From contig NC_086356.1 in assembly GCF_036324505.1 (NCBI RefSeq), positions 19,467,528 through 19,531,527 of the forward strand: a stretch of DNA of 64,000 nucleotides. Direction: 5' to 3'. The notes under the pieces are model-generated. The model made no database searches, was not told the origin of the DNA, and worked only from the letters and a program-made list of their open reading frames with translations. Positions 40,640 through 52,010 of this stretch are shown here, piece by piece. The stretch is from Eleginops maclovinus (lineage: Eukaryota; Chordata; Actinopteri; Perciformes; Eleginopidae). Position 1 is the first letter of the stretch, and each line of letters starts with the position of its first letter. Made by a program: the position numbers and the translations under genes.

Positions 40640-40945
40640 AAAGATTTAAAGGCATATGCAAAAAAAACAATACTACAGCATAATTGTTGCAGATGAAGAT
40701 CTGAAGTCCCATGTTCCTCCAACAATGCAGCATACAATAAACTTAACATACATAGTGCAATAAACAAAACACAGCATGAAGGCGAGCGGCAAGGGGGCAG
40801 AGGTGGTGGGAGATATGAAGACTTTCTGCCCTCTCAGGGTGGGAATGGAACAGTTAGTGGGTGGAGGTCTGACCCTGAGATTAGCCCCCCCCCCCCCCCC
40901 CTGTGAGTGATCCCAGGACTGCAGCAGAGGCTCCTTACACACACA
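40640..40945 (-). mobile_element. 3' UTR fragment of the Rex1/CR1-like LINE
   Basis: On the minus strand, 'gcactatgtatgttaagttt', 'gttggaggaacatgggactt' and 'cagatcttcatctgcaac' match the 3' UTR of the LINE at 31290-31370 ('gttggaggagcacgcgac', 'agattttcattgccaac'). A poly-C run of about 18 lies at 40885-40902. No reverse transcriptase part remains. Confidence 0.65.
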
Positions 40946-41160
40946 TTAATGTAAACACGATCAATATGTTTGTTGTGAGACCTACACAACTAAGAGGAGA
41001 GAATGAAAGCACAGAACCATTAGCTGAAATCTCAGCCCATTCCCTCTGAGTTTCCATATAATCCATCACCTCTACATGTCCTTTTCCTATTCAACATATT
41101 GCTGTATTGTTTACTTTGAGTGTCTAAATTGTTTAATGTAAACTCTTTAGAGTGTTTGCC
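40946..41160. repeat. Local direct duplication, left copy
   Basis: 'atgtaaacacgatcaatatg', 'tttgttgtgagacctacac', 'ctctgagtttccatataatc' and 'catcacctctacatgtcct' recur in the same order at 41890-42090. The spacing is about 940 bp, and copy F of the TTAA family lies between the two copies. Confidence 0.8.
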
Positions 41161-41369
41161 TAGCTCCCAAGCACCAACCATATACAGCTGGATGATAAAG
41201 ACATGCAAAGTCAGCTCATCATTAACGGCTACTAGATGCTTGTCTGATGAAAGTCTGGAGACTTTAGTTAAAGAAGAAAAACTCTTAAGCAGTTTGAGAG
41301 AGTTTGTTGAGGGAAACAAAGCTCAGTCATGCAATGTAAAAGAAGCCCTTTGTAGTCGTCTGTTCTGGT

Positions 41370-41802
41370 TTGTGTGCATGTAAATGGTCTGCAGAGTCTA
41401 AATCCCTGTATTCCCCCCAGAGGGAGTTTCTCTCCCACACAGCTTTTTGGGAAGTGACATCGCGCTGCTATCATCTATGGACTCCTTTGTTTACATCTGT
41501 AACATAGTGACATCACTACGTTAGACTCACGCTTCTATTTGCTAGTGCTCCAACACATTGTACTTGGTAGTCTAAGGGGCTGGACATCTGGAGTGGTTGA
41601 CCAATCACAACAGAGTCGGCCAGCTAACCAATCAGAGCAGACTGGGCTCTGGTTTCAGACAGAGGGTGAAAAGAGGTGCTGCAGCACAGACAGTATGAGA
41701 AAAATAAAGAGCTTTCTGAACATTAAATCATGGAGACATGTCCCAGTAGAGACACTACATATAAAAATCAACCTGAAGATGTGCATTATATGTCCTCTTT
41801 AA
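41370..41802 (+). mobile_element. TTAA-family element, copy F (near full length)
   Basis: It runs from 'tgtgtgcatgtaaatggtct' through 'ccccccagagggagtttctc', 'tatggactcctttgtttac', 'aacatagtgacatcactacg' and 'tccaacacattgtacttg'. It then continues with 'ttgaccaatcacaacagagt', 'agctaaccaatcagagcaga' and 'catggagacatgtcccagta' to 'tgtcctctttaa'. Two CCAAT-type motifs are present. The extreme left end is decayed or lies further left near 41325. Confidence 0.85.
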
Positions 41803-41889
41803 GTTAATCAGTACATCACCAGAACACATAGTGTACATTTGTTGAGCAAATACTAAACACATGTTGAATTTTAATGCAGCTCTATACGT

Positions 41890-42090
41890 TCAAATTCATG
41901 TAAACACGATCAATTTTTTTGTTGTCAGACCTGCACAGCTTAAAGGAGTGAATGAAAGTCAAATCTTACGCTATTCTTTCTGAGTTTCTATTTAATCCAT
42001 CACTTTTCAATGTCCTCTTAAAAATACCACTATATTGTGTCATTTGGAAGTATACACTATTCAATTTAAACACCTTGAAGTCTCCCAAGG
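41890..42090. repeat. Local direct duplication, right copy
   Basis: It repeats the blocks of 40946-41160: 'catgtaaacacgatcaattt', 'tttgttgtcagacctgcac', 'ttctgagtttctatttaatc' and 'catcacttttcaatgtcctc'. Divergence is visible but the order is kept. Confidence 0.8.
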
Positions 42091-42317
42091 TGTAACTAAT
42101 ACAGTTTCATTGTAAAGCTATTTAAAGTGTGCACAAAGTCCAGTTCCCCTAAAGGCTATTTTGATGAAAATTCACATTTTAAATCACTACTTTAGAGCAC
42201 CATAGTATGTTTGTAATCTCAATTTGGTTCCACTCTAATCCAGTTTTTGCCATAAGTATTTTACTACTTCTTAGCTGTAATCCCTACTGTCTTAACATCT
42301 CGGTCCAACATCAGACA

Positions 42318-42520
42318 TACAACTCTGGAAAAAATTAAAGACCACTCCAAATTGTTCTTAAATCTATATCTGTACATGTATGGCAACCATTCCAGTGTCT
42401 GTTAAATTCCAACACAGAGAAATGTTGTCAGTTGTTTTAGTTTATAGAATACAATACAAAAAATGTAAATATAATTTAACTCAAAGACTTGTTTATAAAT
42501 AAGAAAAGGATAATGCTGAA
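42318..42520 (+). mobile_element. Tc1-like terminal fragment
   Basis: It begins 'tacaactctggaaaaaatta' followed by 'aagaccact', a known end type of fish Tc1-like elements. It continues with 'tatggcaaccattccagtgt' and 'ctgttaaattccaacacaga', then 'gttgtcagttgttttagtt'. No transposase is recognised. Confidence 0.6.
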
Positions 42521-42929
42521 GTGGTCTCTAAATTCTTTCCGCAGCTGTATACAGTACAAAATCACCACTGTCCTCTCACACAGATTTCTTTTTTGGTCGC
42601 TAAGGGATACCACGATCCATATTTGATACGGTTTCATTGTTGTGTCACTTCTGTGGCTCTGCGCTCAAGTTCACAGGGTTTTTTACACAGAGAGACAAAT
42701 GTGCTTTTGAAGGTTAGGTGTTTTTTTTTTACCTATAAAATCTCAGCAAGGTTAGGCTGGTTATTATTCATCCAGTGTGCCGTTTTTAATATTCCCTCTT
42801 TTATCAAAAACTGAAAAAAGCTGACACATTTTCTGACAATTCATCATCTTTTCTGTTTTCAATGACAGTTGTTGTTTACATATTAACAGAGTGGAGTCAG
42901 TACTGTGAGTCTGAGGCTTCTGTATGATT

Positions 42930-43330
42930 GTTACGCTCACAGCTGTCTTTCTTCTCTCGTGGGTTCACTTCCTGCACATTTCTGTTCCGATCGTTCCTTA
43001 CCTGTCCACCAAATGCCCTCCCTGTCCTCCCCTGTCCCTCTCACCTGTGTGTAGTCTCTAATCATCTGTGATCTTCACCCCCTTCTGCACATCTGCTCAT
43101 CATCTAATACCAGTGCTCTTGTTACTTCCACGCTGCCTGATCTGTTCCCTGACATGTGCTACCTGTTGTCTCCTGCTGCTGCATATTAGAGACTATAGTG
43201 AAAAAGGAACATCTGGAAAAATGTGCCTGTGTGCACAACATTTTCTAGAAACAACCCCCTCCTTGGGTGTGCTATCAACAGTGTGTGTCATTTGACCTTC
43301 TTGTAAAAAAATGTATATGTTTTTTGGGGG
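42930..43330. other. Pyrimidine-rich stretch, possible unclassified repeat
   Basis: A C/T-rich block ('cctgtccacc', 'ccctccctgtcctcccctgt', 'cacctgtgtgtagtctctaa') of a type often seen in fish non-LTR or SINE relatives. I cannot assign it, and no gene is seen. Confidence 0.3.
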
Positions 43331-43332
43331 GG

Positions 43333-43622
43333 TCTTTCCTTTCCTGTCGTGTGATATACAATTTTCTGTGCATGTAAAAGGCTAAAATCCCTGTGTTCCC
43401 TCCAGAGAGGGAAGTATGTTTACTTATTATGTTTACATAATGAAATCACTATGTAATTATCGGGCCTCTATTAGCTAGCGATCAACAAATTGTACGTGAT
43501 TGGCTAAGCGGCTGTAAATCTTTAAGTGGTTGACCAATCACAACAGAGCTGGCCAGCTAGCCAATCAGAGAGTAGAGGCTCAACATACTGATATGAACCT
43601 GAGAATTAGCAGAATAGGGCCC
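43333..43622 (+). mobile_element. TTAA-family element, copy G (internally deleted)
   Basis: It reads 'ctttcctttcctgtcgtgtg', 'gtgttccctccagagaggga', 'tgaaatcactatgtaattat' and 'gattggctaagcggctgtaa'. It continues with 'ttgaccaatcacaacagagc' and 'agctagccaatcagaga', then jumps to 'atactgatatgaacctgaga' and 'agcagaatagggcccctgtg'. The deletion removes the segment between the second CCAAT motif and the right end. Confidence 0.85.
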
Positions 43623-43629
43623 CTGTGTG

Positions 43630-44389
43630 TGTTTTGGCAATAAACCTGATTCTGATTTGTATTGATATATAATATGTCCTATCACTTAACCCTAGCTCTG
43701 GACTGCAGTCAGATCTCCCCCTCAGTGTGCACCACACTTCCCACCACAACCTCTAGTGTTAGTCTGAGAAAAAGATGACATATTTTGCAAAGGTTGGTCT
43801 GTTTATCCACGCTGGCTCTCATGGCGTCTGGTGGGGATTGTGCTCTAACAATAGCAGCTCAGAGGAATCTGACGATCTGCGGCACAGTCCGATCTTTGTT
43901 ATGTGACTTGTGGGCCTGGGAACATTTGTTCTCCTTCATCCCTCGATATGTGTGGGATGATCAGATCCTTCCCAGGAGAGTCCAGACTGCTTCAACTCTC
44001 TCCCTCTATCTTCATCTTTCCTGCCATCATTGTCTCTTTCTTGCCAACCTTCTTATTTTTCTGTTTCTGGTAAGAACAACTATAATCTTTGTCTATTTGT
44101 ATTCTGTTTGATTTTGGTTGTTTTTTTTTCGCTCTCTCCTTCTACCTCCTGTTATTACAGTTTTGTTTGCGTGTGATCATGTGAGTGGAGCACGTACAGG
44201 AACACCCACACCAGCAAAATAATGAGCACGGACATACTGGAGCATCACAAAGAGATGCTTCTATGAAGAAGTGTGGAAATATGTGTTATTACATGCCTGC
44301 CTTTAACTTGCATGAAGCTGGAAAATCTGAGACTTGAATCATATTAAACCAGGTTTGCAGTGTCTAAGGATAGGTTTGTTGGTTGGTCC
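43630..44389. other. No recognisable feature
   Basis: Ordinary non-coding sequence. The frame at 43785-44111 has no recognisable domain and is not supported as a gene. Confidence 0.5.
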
Positions 44390-44660
44390 ATTAACTGCTA
44401 TGTTACAGACTGAAATATATTAAAAACTGTCAAAATCGTATGGATTGCCATTCAATTTGGTCCTCATATAATGCATCCTTATGACTGATGATCCTCTTGC
44501 TTCTTATAGCGCCACCAGCAGGTTAACATTTTTATTTATTCAGTGAAAAAGTTTGACATCCATTGGATAAGCACGACCTTCAGCATATTACTGTTGTAAC
44601 ATGTTAGCATGAAGATGTTAGCATTAAGCGCAAAAGCACAACACAGTACAACACAGAACT
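44390..44660 (+). repeat. Degenerate teleost interspersed repeat (same family as at 4425)
   Basis: 'gactgaaatatattaaaaac', 'gtatggattgccattcaatt', 'tatagcgccaccagcaggtt' and 'aacatgttagcatgaagatg' followed by 'ttagcatt' are characteristic of a common fish element. Confidence 0.6.
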
Positions 44661-45206
44661 CCTAGTGTAACTGTATACTCCGGTGTTTAACTTACAACTT
44701 TCCAATTGCTGACAAACTTTGATGATGGCAGACAAAACCTCACGATAAAAGGCAAATTGTTAGTTTTTCCTGTCAGCAACGATCAATTAGAGCATTTTTT
44801 AAGATATGATCTGAGAGATGCATAGCAGATGTCAAGAAATACATTGCAGGTTAAATATCTGGACCTGTCTGCAATTGACCTTTCGCTTAGCCCCCCGCCT
44901 TAAGTCCGACAAACATACTTTCAACATGGCATTTTTGACGGCTCTTCCAGCTGAACTTCTGTCTGGCTTTTACAAAGTAGCAAATGCTGTTTCTGACCGA
45001 AGTAGACAGAGAGGTTTACAGTATGCCTTTGAGGGTTACATACATCAAGGTAACAAAACATGAGCATAATGCAATCAAAATAGAGGTAAAAGCTATAGAT
45101 CACAATCAAAAAGTGAGTTGCCACATCAGCTGATGGTCCAGACGGAGGCTGGCACAAATGATGTCAACGAGCAACACTGTTCCTGTAAAGCTGGGTAGGT
45201 CTATAT

Positions 45207-45709
45207 TAGGGCTGAACGATTAATTGCATTTGCGATAATATCGCGATATGACAAAACGAGATTTTCCAACCGCAAAGGCTGCGATTTGACTGGTCATGTG
45301 ATCTGGTCACGTGACTTGCGAGCGAGCCGAGCCGAGCCGAGCGAAGCCAAGCAGGCAGGGAAAGAAGTCAACGCTGCGCTTGAACCTGTTGCACAATGGC
45401 CTCAGGCTCGTCAGAAGAGTGCACGGCTGGAAGTTTGGTACCAAAGAGGGGCGGCACGTCAGTTGTGTGGAATTATTTTGGCTTTAAAAAGGAAGATGCT
45501 GCGCAACGTCAGGTATTGTGCAGAACGTGCCTCGCTACTGTTGCTACCTCACAAGGTTCACGATTGCAATCACGATTGATTTATTGCTTGTGTTTGTTGA
45601 AAAATACATAAGAAGAGGACCTTGAAAAAATAATCGCATATTAAATCGCAATTGCAATATTGAGGAAAAAAATCGCAATTCGATTATTTTCCTAAATCGT
45701 TCAGCCCTA
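45207..45709 (+). mobile_element. hAT-like deletion derivative with intact ends
   Basis: The terminal inverted repeats are tagggctgaacgatt and aatcgttcagccctag-type (45207-45221 and 45695-45709). They are flanked by the perfect 8 bp direct repeat gtctatat (45199-45206 and 45710-45717), which is the diagnostic target duplication length of hAT elements. The 503 bp body keeps a promoter-proximal region, a GAGCC pentamer run near 45317, and the first part of a transposase frame. The perfect duplication suggests a recent insertion. Confidence 0.95.
45396..45611 (+). pseudogene. N-terminal fragment of a hAT transposase (half BED zinc finger)
   Basis: The frame of 71 codons starts MASGSSEEC and includes KRGGTSVVWNYFGFKKEDA and then VLCRTCLATVATSQGS. 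The W-x-F pair and the Cys-x2-Cys of a BED zinc finger are present, but the His pair and all of the catalytic domain are deleted. After SQGS the translation is unrelated read-through. It could at most make a tiny peptide with half a finger. Confidence 0.85.
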
Positions 45710-45719
45710 GTCTATATTC

Positions 45720-46720
45720 ACTATTATCGTCGTTATTATAAAGCATAAGCACGTATAACATTGTATAGCCTTATATGCTAGCGTATCATAACCATAATAG
45801 GCAACGTTAGCAGGCGAGCTGTAATTAACGAGGTGATCTTTCGTTAGCTCCTCAGGGTTCTGCGCCCACATCATTGGGCTTATCCATACCCTGGACCTCT
45901 GTAAGACACAAAACGCCAACATGTCTGTAGGCCTAGAACTACAGTCCTCCACAAGCTTACCACAACAGTGGCATAAACCCAGAGGTGTCAAAGTAACCCC
46001 ACAGCCCGTGACAGCAATGGTTGTGGCCAGGGCCAAGACAGACCGAAAAAGGCGACCCATCTTCTGCCAATACAACAACCAAATGTATAGATTGAAATCA
46101 CAGAATACCAAATAGTTTAACTTAACTGTAGGGTTAAAGACAAAAGTTTTACATTAGAAAACACCAAAGTATTTTGGTTTGGGGAAGGGGAAAAATCGCA
46201 CACACCCCTAATAAACGTATCAGTCAGGTAACGACTATCAGTCTTACAAGTGCCCCAGGCACAACGTTCAACCATGTCTTTCTTATAGTCCACAAACGAC
46301 AGTGTTAAAAGTACGAAAGTCTGAGACAGTCAATAGATCGCTGACATGAAAGTGTCGGAGCTTTGTCGGAGTCTGTTGTTGGCTCCGATGTGATTGGCCA
46401 GTCTGCATTCTAGGGTGTGGCTTAGCAAAAGGCGAATTGGAAATCCATTTGTGTGCACATTTGTTTTACCAGAGATGACAGCAGCTAAGATTTGAAACCA
46501 ATAAAAGTGCAGGATATAGAGTGACGGAAATATCAGGGAGAACAGTAATTACTTACTTACTTTCAACTCTCTCTGAAGGATAGATAATCCTTTCTGACTG
46601 GGTCTCCTGAACCATTAATTCCTCCATTTCCACTTTCTTTCTTCCTTGGTTTTTCACTGAAAATAGTGAACAAAAAACTTGGATTGCTAGCTTCTTGCAA
46701 ACATCAACTTTTGGTGAAAA
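45720..46720. other. No recognisable gene; unclassified sequence
   Basis: The minus-strand frame at 45707-46111 (134 codons) starts close to the hAT element and has no domain I recognise. It may be part of an old repeat. Nothing else is supported here. Confidence 0.4.
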
Positions 46721-46721
46721 T

Positions 46722-46802
46722 GTCTCCTGTAGTGTGTTATATAGTTTTCAGTGCATTTAAACGGTCTGTAAAGGCTAATATCCCTGTGTTCCATCCACAA
46801 AC
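46722..46802 (+). mobile_element. TTAA-family element, copy H (left fragment)
   Basis: 'tcctgtagtgtgttatatag', 'ttttcagtgcatttaaacgg' and 'aaaggctaatatccctgtgt' followed by 'tccatcca' match the left part of the family. It stops where a LINE tail begins. Confidence 0.8.
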
Positions 46803-46807
46803 TCTGC

Positions 46808-46930
46808 CTGAATCAGAATCACAATCGGAATCAGTATACTTTATTAATTCCAAACTGGGAAATGTTTTTCATTGCAAGCAGCGAAATACAAAAATAAATA
46901 TAAAAAGAAGAAGCATAACAAATAATTAGA
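46808..46930 (-). mobile_element. LINE 3' tail fragment
   Basis: Read on the minus strand it ends '...cccagtttggaattaata' 'aagtatactgattccgattg' 'tgattctgattc', a 3' UTR and short tandem tail typical of fish Rex-type LINEs (an 'aataaagtattctgattctg' type end). No coding part is attached. Confidence 0.6.
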
Positions 46931-47194
46931 CTAAAAATAAAAATGAGAAATATACAAATGTCAAGGTTTGCATGTTGTGTCCAGTTAACGGATAGGCTAT
47001 GGAGCAGTGAGTTCAGTGGCGTCTCTGGCACGAAAAGACTGGCGGGGCCCGGTCGCGCGCGCACGCGGGGAACTGTTGAAGTAATACACATATATTCGCT
47101 GTAAGCAAGTCGTGTAAAGTGCACCTACCTGCTAACCTACTAACTAAGAGAGATCACATCACACGTGTTGAACTCCATGCCACAATGCCACAGC

Positions 47195-47335
47195 GGGCCA
47201 GGACTGCATTTCCCGAAAGCATCGTTGATCAACTACCATCGTAACTGTGGAGAGAGAGCGTTCAAAATGATAGTCTCTCTATCATATAACGATGGTAGTT
47301 GTTCAACGACTCTTTCGGGAAACGCACCCCTGAAT
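47195..47335. mobile_element. Hairpin-forming inverted repeat, MITE-like
   Basis: The 34-base arm at 47209-47242 (tttcccgaaagcatcgttga and onwards) is the reverse complement of 47289-47322 with three mismatches, around a loop of 46 bases. The 'cccgaaagcatcgt' word is typical of short palindromic elements spread in fish genomes. Target duplications are not evident. Confidence 0.65.
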
Positions 47336-47899
47336 ACAAGACACCAGCCACACTCGCAGTTAGCCATGCCTTTTTTTTTAACCACTCTGAATTAAAAGGA
47401 GCGTTTCTGTCCTTTCCACACTAAAAAAAATATTAAAATGAACTGGCTGGTGTGGTCCCAAACGCTTAATCTCCAATTTCTGCTCTAATGGCAAGGTACT
47501 AAATTTAACGCTGAGTAAATTATCGATTTGATTCATTTTGGAGTGGCTTCACTCACCACGATTGCACTCAGTCCACAAGACTCCAGTGGCAGTTCTCCGG
47601 TGGGCCTAGCACCTGGCAGAACAACTCCTCCGTCGTCTTCAAGCTCAATGGGAATGGGAACGGATAGGTGCCAGTGGAGCGCAGCTAACGTTAACTAAGT
47701 TAGGCTAACAGCAGCCACTAGCAAAAAGCCCACTCAGCCTCAACGACGAACAAGCCGTAAAGTTGAGCAGTGTTTGCTAAGATTAGGTTATTCCGCTACA
47801 CTCACTAACATTACTTAACTAACTCACAACAAAGTAATGTAAGTAATATACAACTATTGGCTGTCTAACGCTGCTTGCCGCTGTAAACTTTCTACACCA

Positions 47900-50800
47900 T
47901 CAACTCATCAGACGACACCTGCTACTGAAGAGCAGTGGGTGACCTACCGTGGGTCCTACGATAGGTCCATCTCTGCGGGTTCCTGTAACTGCTATCCAAA
48001 AAAGTTTTCCCCCCGCTGTGCTGTGGTCTTCCTGGCCTACTGTCACCGTTATGGAATTAGCAAACCAAGCTAGGATGCTAGCAACGGCCACGACTTACTT
48101 CAAATGTACCACAGTGGAACTCATGAGTCTTAGCTCTAACACATCTCCGGGTTGCCTTGAGGTGATCAAATTTCTCCATCTCCTGCGTCTACCCCCATAT
48201 GTCCATAGGGCTGCCCGTCATAAATTTGTTTATTTTCACGAAACTTTGTCTGTCTCAGCTGTTTGGTACCATGCCTCACGTTGGCGACGTCATCGATGCA
48301 AACCACACCCATCACATGCAAATATGCTATCATCGGTCTGTGTAGACAATACTATCACCCCTGACACTGAACTAACCAGGACAACATCATTCATGCTGCT
48401 TAACATCCGCTCATTAAAAAACAAAGCCCTTCTCATCCATGACCTCATCTTTGAAAAATCACTGAGATTTATGTCTTACTGAGACATGGTAGAACCAACA
48501 AGAATTTATAATTCTCAACCAAGCCACTCCCCCAGGGTATGGCTATATCCAGAAGCCTCGCAGCCTTGGCCGTAGTGGCTGTTATTCATCGGGCTGAGAT
48601 CCTGGTAAAAGACATCCCAGTGAATACTACCTCCTTTGAGTGTGTTCACTTCATGTTGACTGGGTCCACACAGCTACAGGTTGTCCTAATCTACAGCCCC
48701 CCCAAAGCCTCTGCCTGCTTCATATCAGAGCTCACTGATCTGCTTGCCACTGTTTGCCCGAAATCCCCGTCTACCATCCTGCTGGATGATTTTAACATTC
48801 ATGTGGATTCCAGTAGCTGCTCCCTTGCTACTGATTTCCTTTCACTGCTGGACTGCTTTAATTTTACACAACATGTACAGGGCCCCACACATGACAAAGG
48901 GCACACTCTGGACCTGGTGTGCTGTACTGGCATAACCCCCTCCCACCTGCAGTGCACTGACCTGGCTGTCTCTGACCACCTTGCCATTCTATTCTTGGTC
49001 CCTGTGCCTATACCTAAGCAGTGCACCAAACGGCCCATCACGTTCAGGAACATCAAACGGGTGTGTACGTCAACACTTTCTGGTACCCTAGCGACCCACC
49101 TCGCCACCTACCACCCCTACGAAACAATTGATGGCATGGTGGTACACTACAACCGTGCCCTCTCTCTCAGCCTGGACTTTGAAGCACTCTCAGCATGCAT
49201 TACGTGTCTTTCTCCCGCCCCCTGGTTCACCCCTGAGCTCCACAGGATGAAGACCACAGGACGTAGGCTCGAGAGACGATACAGAAGATCAGTCCTCGCT
49301 GTCCATCGTGAAGCATTTAAAGAACACGTCACAAGCTACAAAGAAGCCCTTGCTCAGGCAAAAACAAGGTACTACTCCACACTCATCAATAGCCAACAAA
49401 AACACCCCAAATTGCTCTTCTCCACCATCAACCGCCTTCTTCACCCTCCTGATGCCGCTAAACCCTCAAATGCAGCTGATATCTGCTCCAGGTTCCTGGA
49501 TTTCTTCCAGCAGAAAATGGACAACATCCACCGGCAGCTTCAGTCTCCTGGGCTCTCCCTGTGCCCCTCACTGCCCCAACAGGATTCTCAACACTCTGCG
49601 CCCCGCTCACCTCAGTGCTGCCTATCCGCCTTCTCTCCACTGGATGCCGACCAAGTCAAAAAACTGGTCACTTCAGCCAAGTCTTCAACCAGCAGTCTTG
49701 ACCCAATGCCCACCACCCTGGTAAAGGCCTGTCTTCCCATCCTCTGTCATCCAGTAGAAAACATCATAAATGCTTCTCTTGCCTCTGGTGTGGTACCATC
49801 AAGCTTTAAAATGGCAGCAGTCATCCCCACTCTCAAAAAGCCAGGATCTGACCCAGCCGACCCCAACAACTACCGTCCAATCTCCAACCTCCCTTTCCTC
49901 AGCAAAATCTTGGAAAGAGCAGTGACTGCCCAGCTTCAACATCACCTGTCCTACCATGAGCTCTTTGAACCCTTCCAATCTGGTTTTAGAACCCACCATA
50001 GCACTGAGACAGCCCTCATCAAAATCACTAATGACCATCTGCTTGCTGCCGACAATGGCCTCATCTCCATCCTCATCATGCTTGACCTTTCTGCAGCTTT
50101 TGATACAGTCTTTGATACCACCCTTCTCCAACGCCTGTCTGAGCTCATCGGGCTCAGTGGTTCAGTACTGTCCTGGTTCCGGTCCTACCTCACAGACCGG
50201 AAACAATTCATCACCCTAAATGGCTCCAACTCTCATACAGCGCCCGTCAACCATGGCGTGCCCCACGGCTCTGTGCTATGTCCTCTGCTGTTCACTATTT
50301 ACATGCTACCTCTAGGTCATATCATCCGTAAACATGGACTCAACTTCCACTGCTATGCCGATGATACCCAACTCTATATCAGCACAAACCCCTCCTCCCA
50401 GCTCCCACCCACACAACTTGTCAACTGCCTGCAGGAACTCAAATCATGGATGACCACAAACCTACTCAAACTAAACAGCAATAAGACAGAGTTCATGGTG
50501 GTGGCCCCTGCACCACTGCTCAGGAAAGTTGGTGACCTGGCCCTGGTTGTGGATGGCTGCTCCATTTCCCATCTCCTGAGGTGCGCAACCTGGGCGTCAT
50601 CCTGGACTCAACTCTCTCCTTCCGGTCCCACATCAACAACATCACCAAGTCTGCCTTCTACCACCTCAGAAAAGTCTCACGACTCCGGCCTTCACTCACG
50701 CATTCAGTCACAGAGACACTCATCCATGCCTTCATCACCTCCCGTCTGGACTACTGCAACGGTGTCCTGTCTGGACTGCCCACCAAGGCCCTTATCAGAC

Positions 50801-51286
50801 TTCAGTACGTCCAGAACTCAGCTGCCTGGGTTCTAACCCACACAAAGCCCTGGCAGCATATCACTCCCATCCTCCAACAGCTCCACTGGTTGCCAGTCAA
50901 GTCACGCATCACCTACAAGATCCTCCTGCTCACCTACAAATCTCTCCATGGACTCTCACCACAATACCTCACATATCTCCTACACCCTTACACTCAGTCA
51001 CATTCCCTGCGGTCCTCTGACAAGGACCTGCTGGCCACTCCCCGCACCAGATTGCGAACTTTTGGGAACAGGGCCTTCTCTGCCAATGTTTCCACACTCT
51101 GGAACAGTCTACCACTCCACGTCCGCTCTGCCCAATCCCTGCCCATGTTCAAAAAGCACCTCAAAACATTTCTCTGCACTAAGTCTTTTGATCCCTAACC
51201 CCCACTCCCCTTTTCCCCTCCCTATTTGTAAAGCGACCTTGGGTACCATGAAAGGCGCTATACAAGTTTAAGCTATTATTATTATT
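47900..51286 (+). mobile_element. L2-clade LINE, long but frameshifted copy
   Basis: This non-LTR retrotransposon carries endonuclease and reverse transcriptase regions, a short 3' UTR, and the typical L2 end 'accttgggtaccatgaaagg' then cgctatacaag and an 'attattattatt' tail. The 5' boundary is uncertain. Sequence from about 47560 is probably 5' UTR or leader of the same element. The reading frame changes at about 48477, 48540 and 50575. It is the largest transposon in the window. Confidence 0.92.
48385..51198 (+). pseudogene. L2 ORF2 (endonuclease and reverse transcriptase), disrupted
   Basis: The endonuclease part begins LLNIRSLKNKALLIHDLI near 48390. The TETW motif follows in another frame (48478), then a third frame from 48539 to 50836 carries [23 protein letters not shown] and SDHLAILF. 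The reverse transcriptase shows [60 protein letters not shown] and the catalytic [10 protein letters not shown] (about 50350-50380). A one-base loss near 50575 moves the C-terminal part ([43 protein letters not shown]) to 50581-51198. The endonuclease GDFN motif reads DDFN. It is inactive but not very old. Confidence 0.92.
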
Positions 51287-51425
51287 GTATCTGTCCTTGT
51301 GACAGCGGAGATGGAGCAACGCTGTTGGAGAAGGAGCTCCGCTGTCTGTCCAGCTGCAGGTGGAGAGGGTGGGCATCCATGATGGACAACAGTTTGTTCA
51401 GAGTCCTCCTCTCCATCACAGCCTC
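51287..51425 (-). mobile_element. Fragment of a second LINE family
   Basis: On the minus strand it translates ERRTLNKLLSIMDAHPLHLQ and LDRQRSSFSNSVAPS, a C-terminal stretch typical of a fish LINE that differs from both other families here. It abuts the L2 tail. Confidence 0.55.
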
Positions 51426-51443
51426 AAATCTCATCCATAAAGC

Positions 51444-51530
51444 ACTTTTTGCAAATTAAAGCATGTAAACTTGTCCAGTTAGAGGCATAAATGTATACCT
51501 AAAAATGAGCACAGTATTTCCTCTTTACGT
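51444..51530 (+). mobile_element. TTAA-family element, copy I (right end fragment)
   Basis: 'gcaaattaaagcatgtaaac', 'ttgtccagttagaggcataa' and 'cctaaaaatgagcacagtat' followed by 'ttcctcttta' match the right end of the family. Confidence 0.7.
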
Positions 51531-51701
51531 TGTTTTCTTGTTAATTTATCTATCAAACAGCCGTAATTGAACCATAAAATAATCTCAATGAAGATCCGTT
51601 TTAACTGCAGTGAATCTAAATTTGGGATAGCAGTTTTGTTTTAAATCTTGAAAGCTTCTTGCAAGCTCAAAACGTGTCCCCAGTTTTGGCCTGAGATAGA
51701 A

Positions 51702-51728
51702 ACACACACACACACGTACATACACACA

Positions 51729-51765
<37 letters not shown>
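51702..51765. repeat. (CA)n microsatellite, interrupted
   Basis: A CA array with GTA, TA and AA interruptions in its first half. Confidence 0.95.
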
Positions 51766-51768
<3 letters not shown>

Positions 51769-51899
51769 CACCCCTCTTAGTTAGCCAGTATCATTGCTCT
51801 GTGCGCGGGGTTTCTCTCCAGAGTCACTAGATCACTGTCGGATTATCCCTCTCCATCCCTGCAGGCATTTGGGGTGCCCCTAGTGTGTCTGTATATTTC

Positions 51900-52010
<111 letters not shown>

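Noticed and set aside
45707..46111. A 134-codon minus-strand frame next to the hAT element
   Set aside because: No recognisable domain, a biased composition and no splice or promoter context; likely a chance frame in old repeat sequence.
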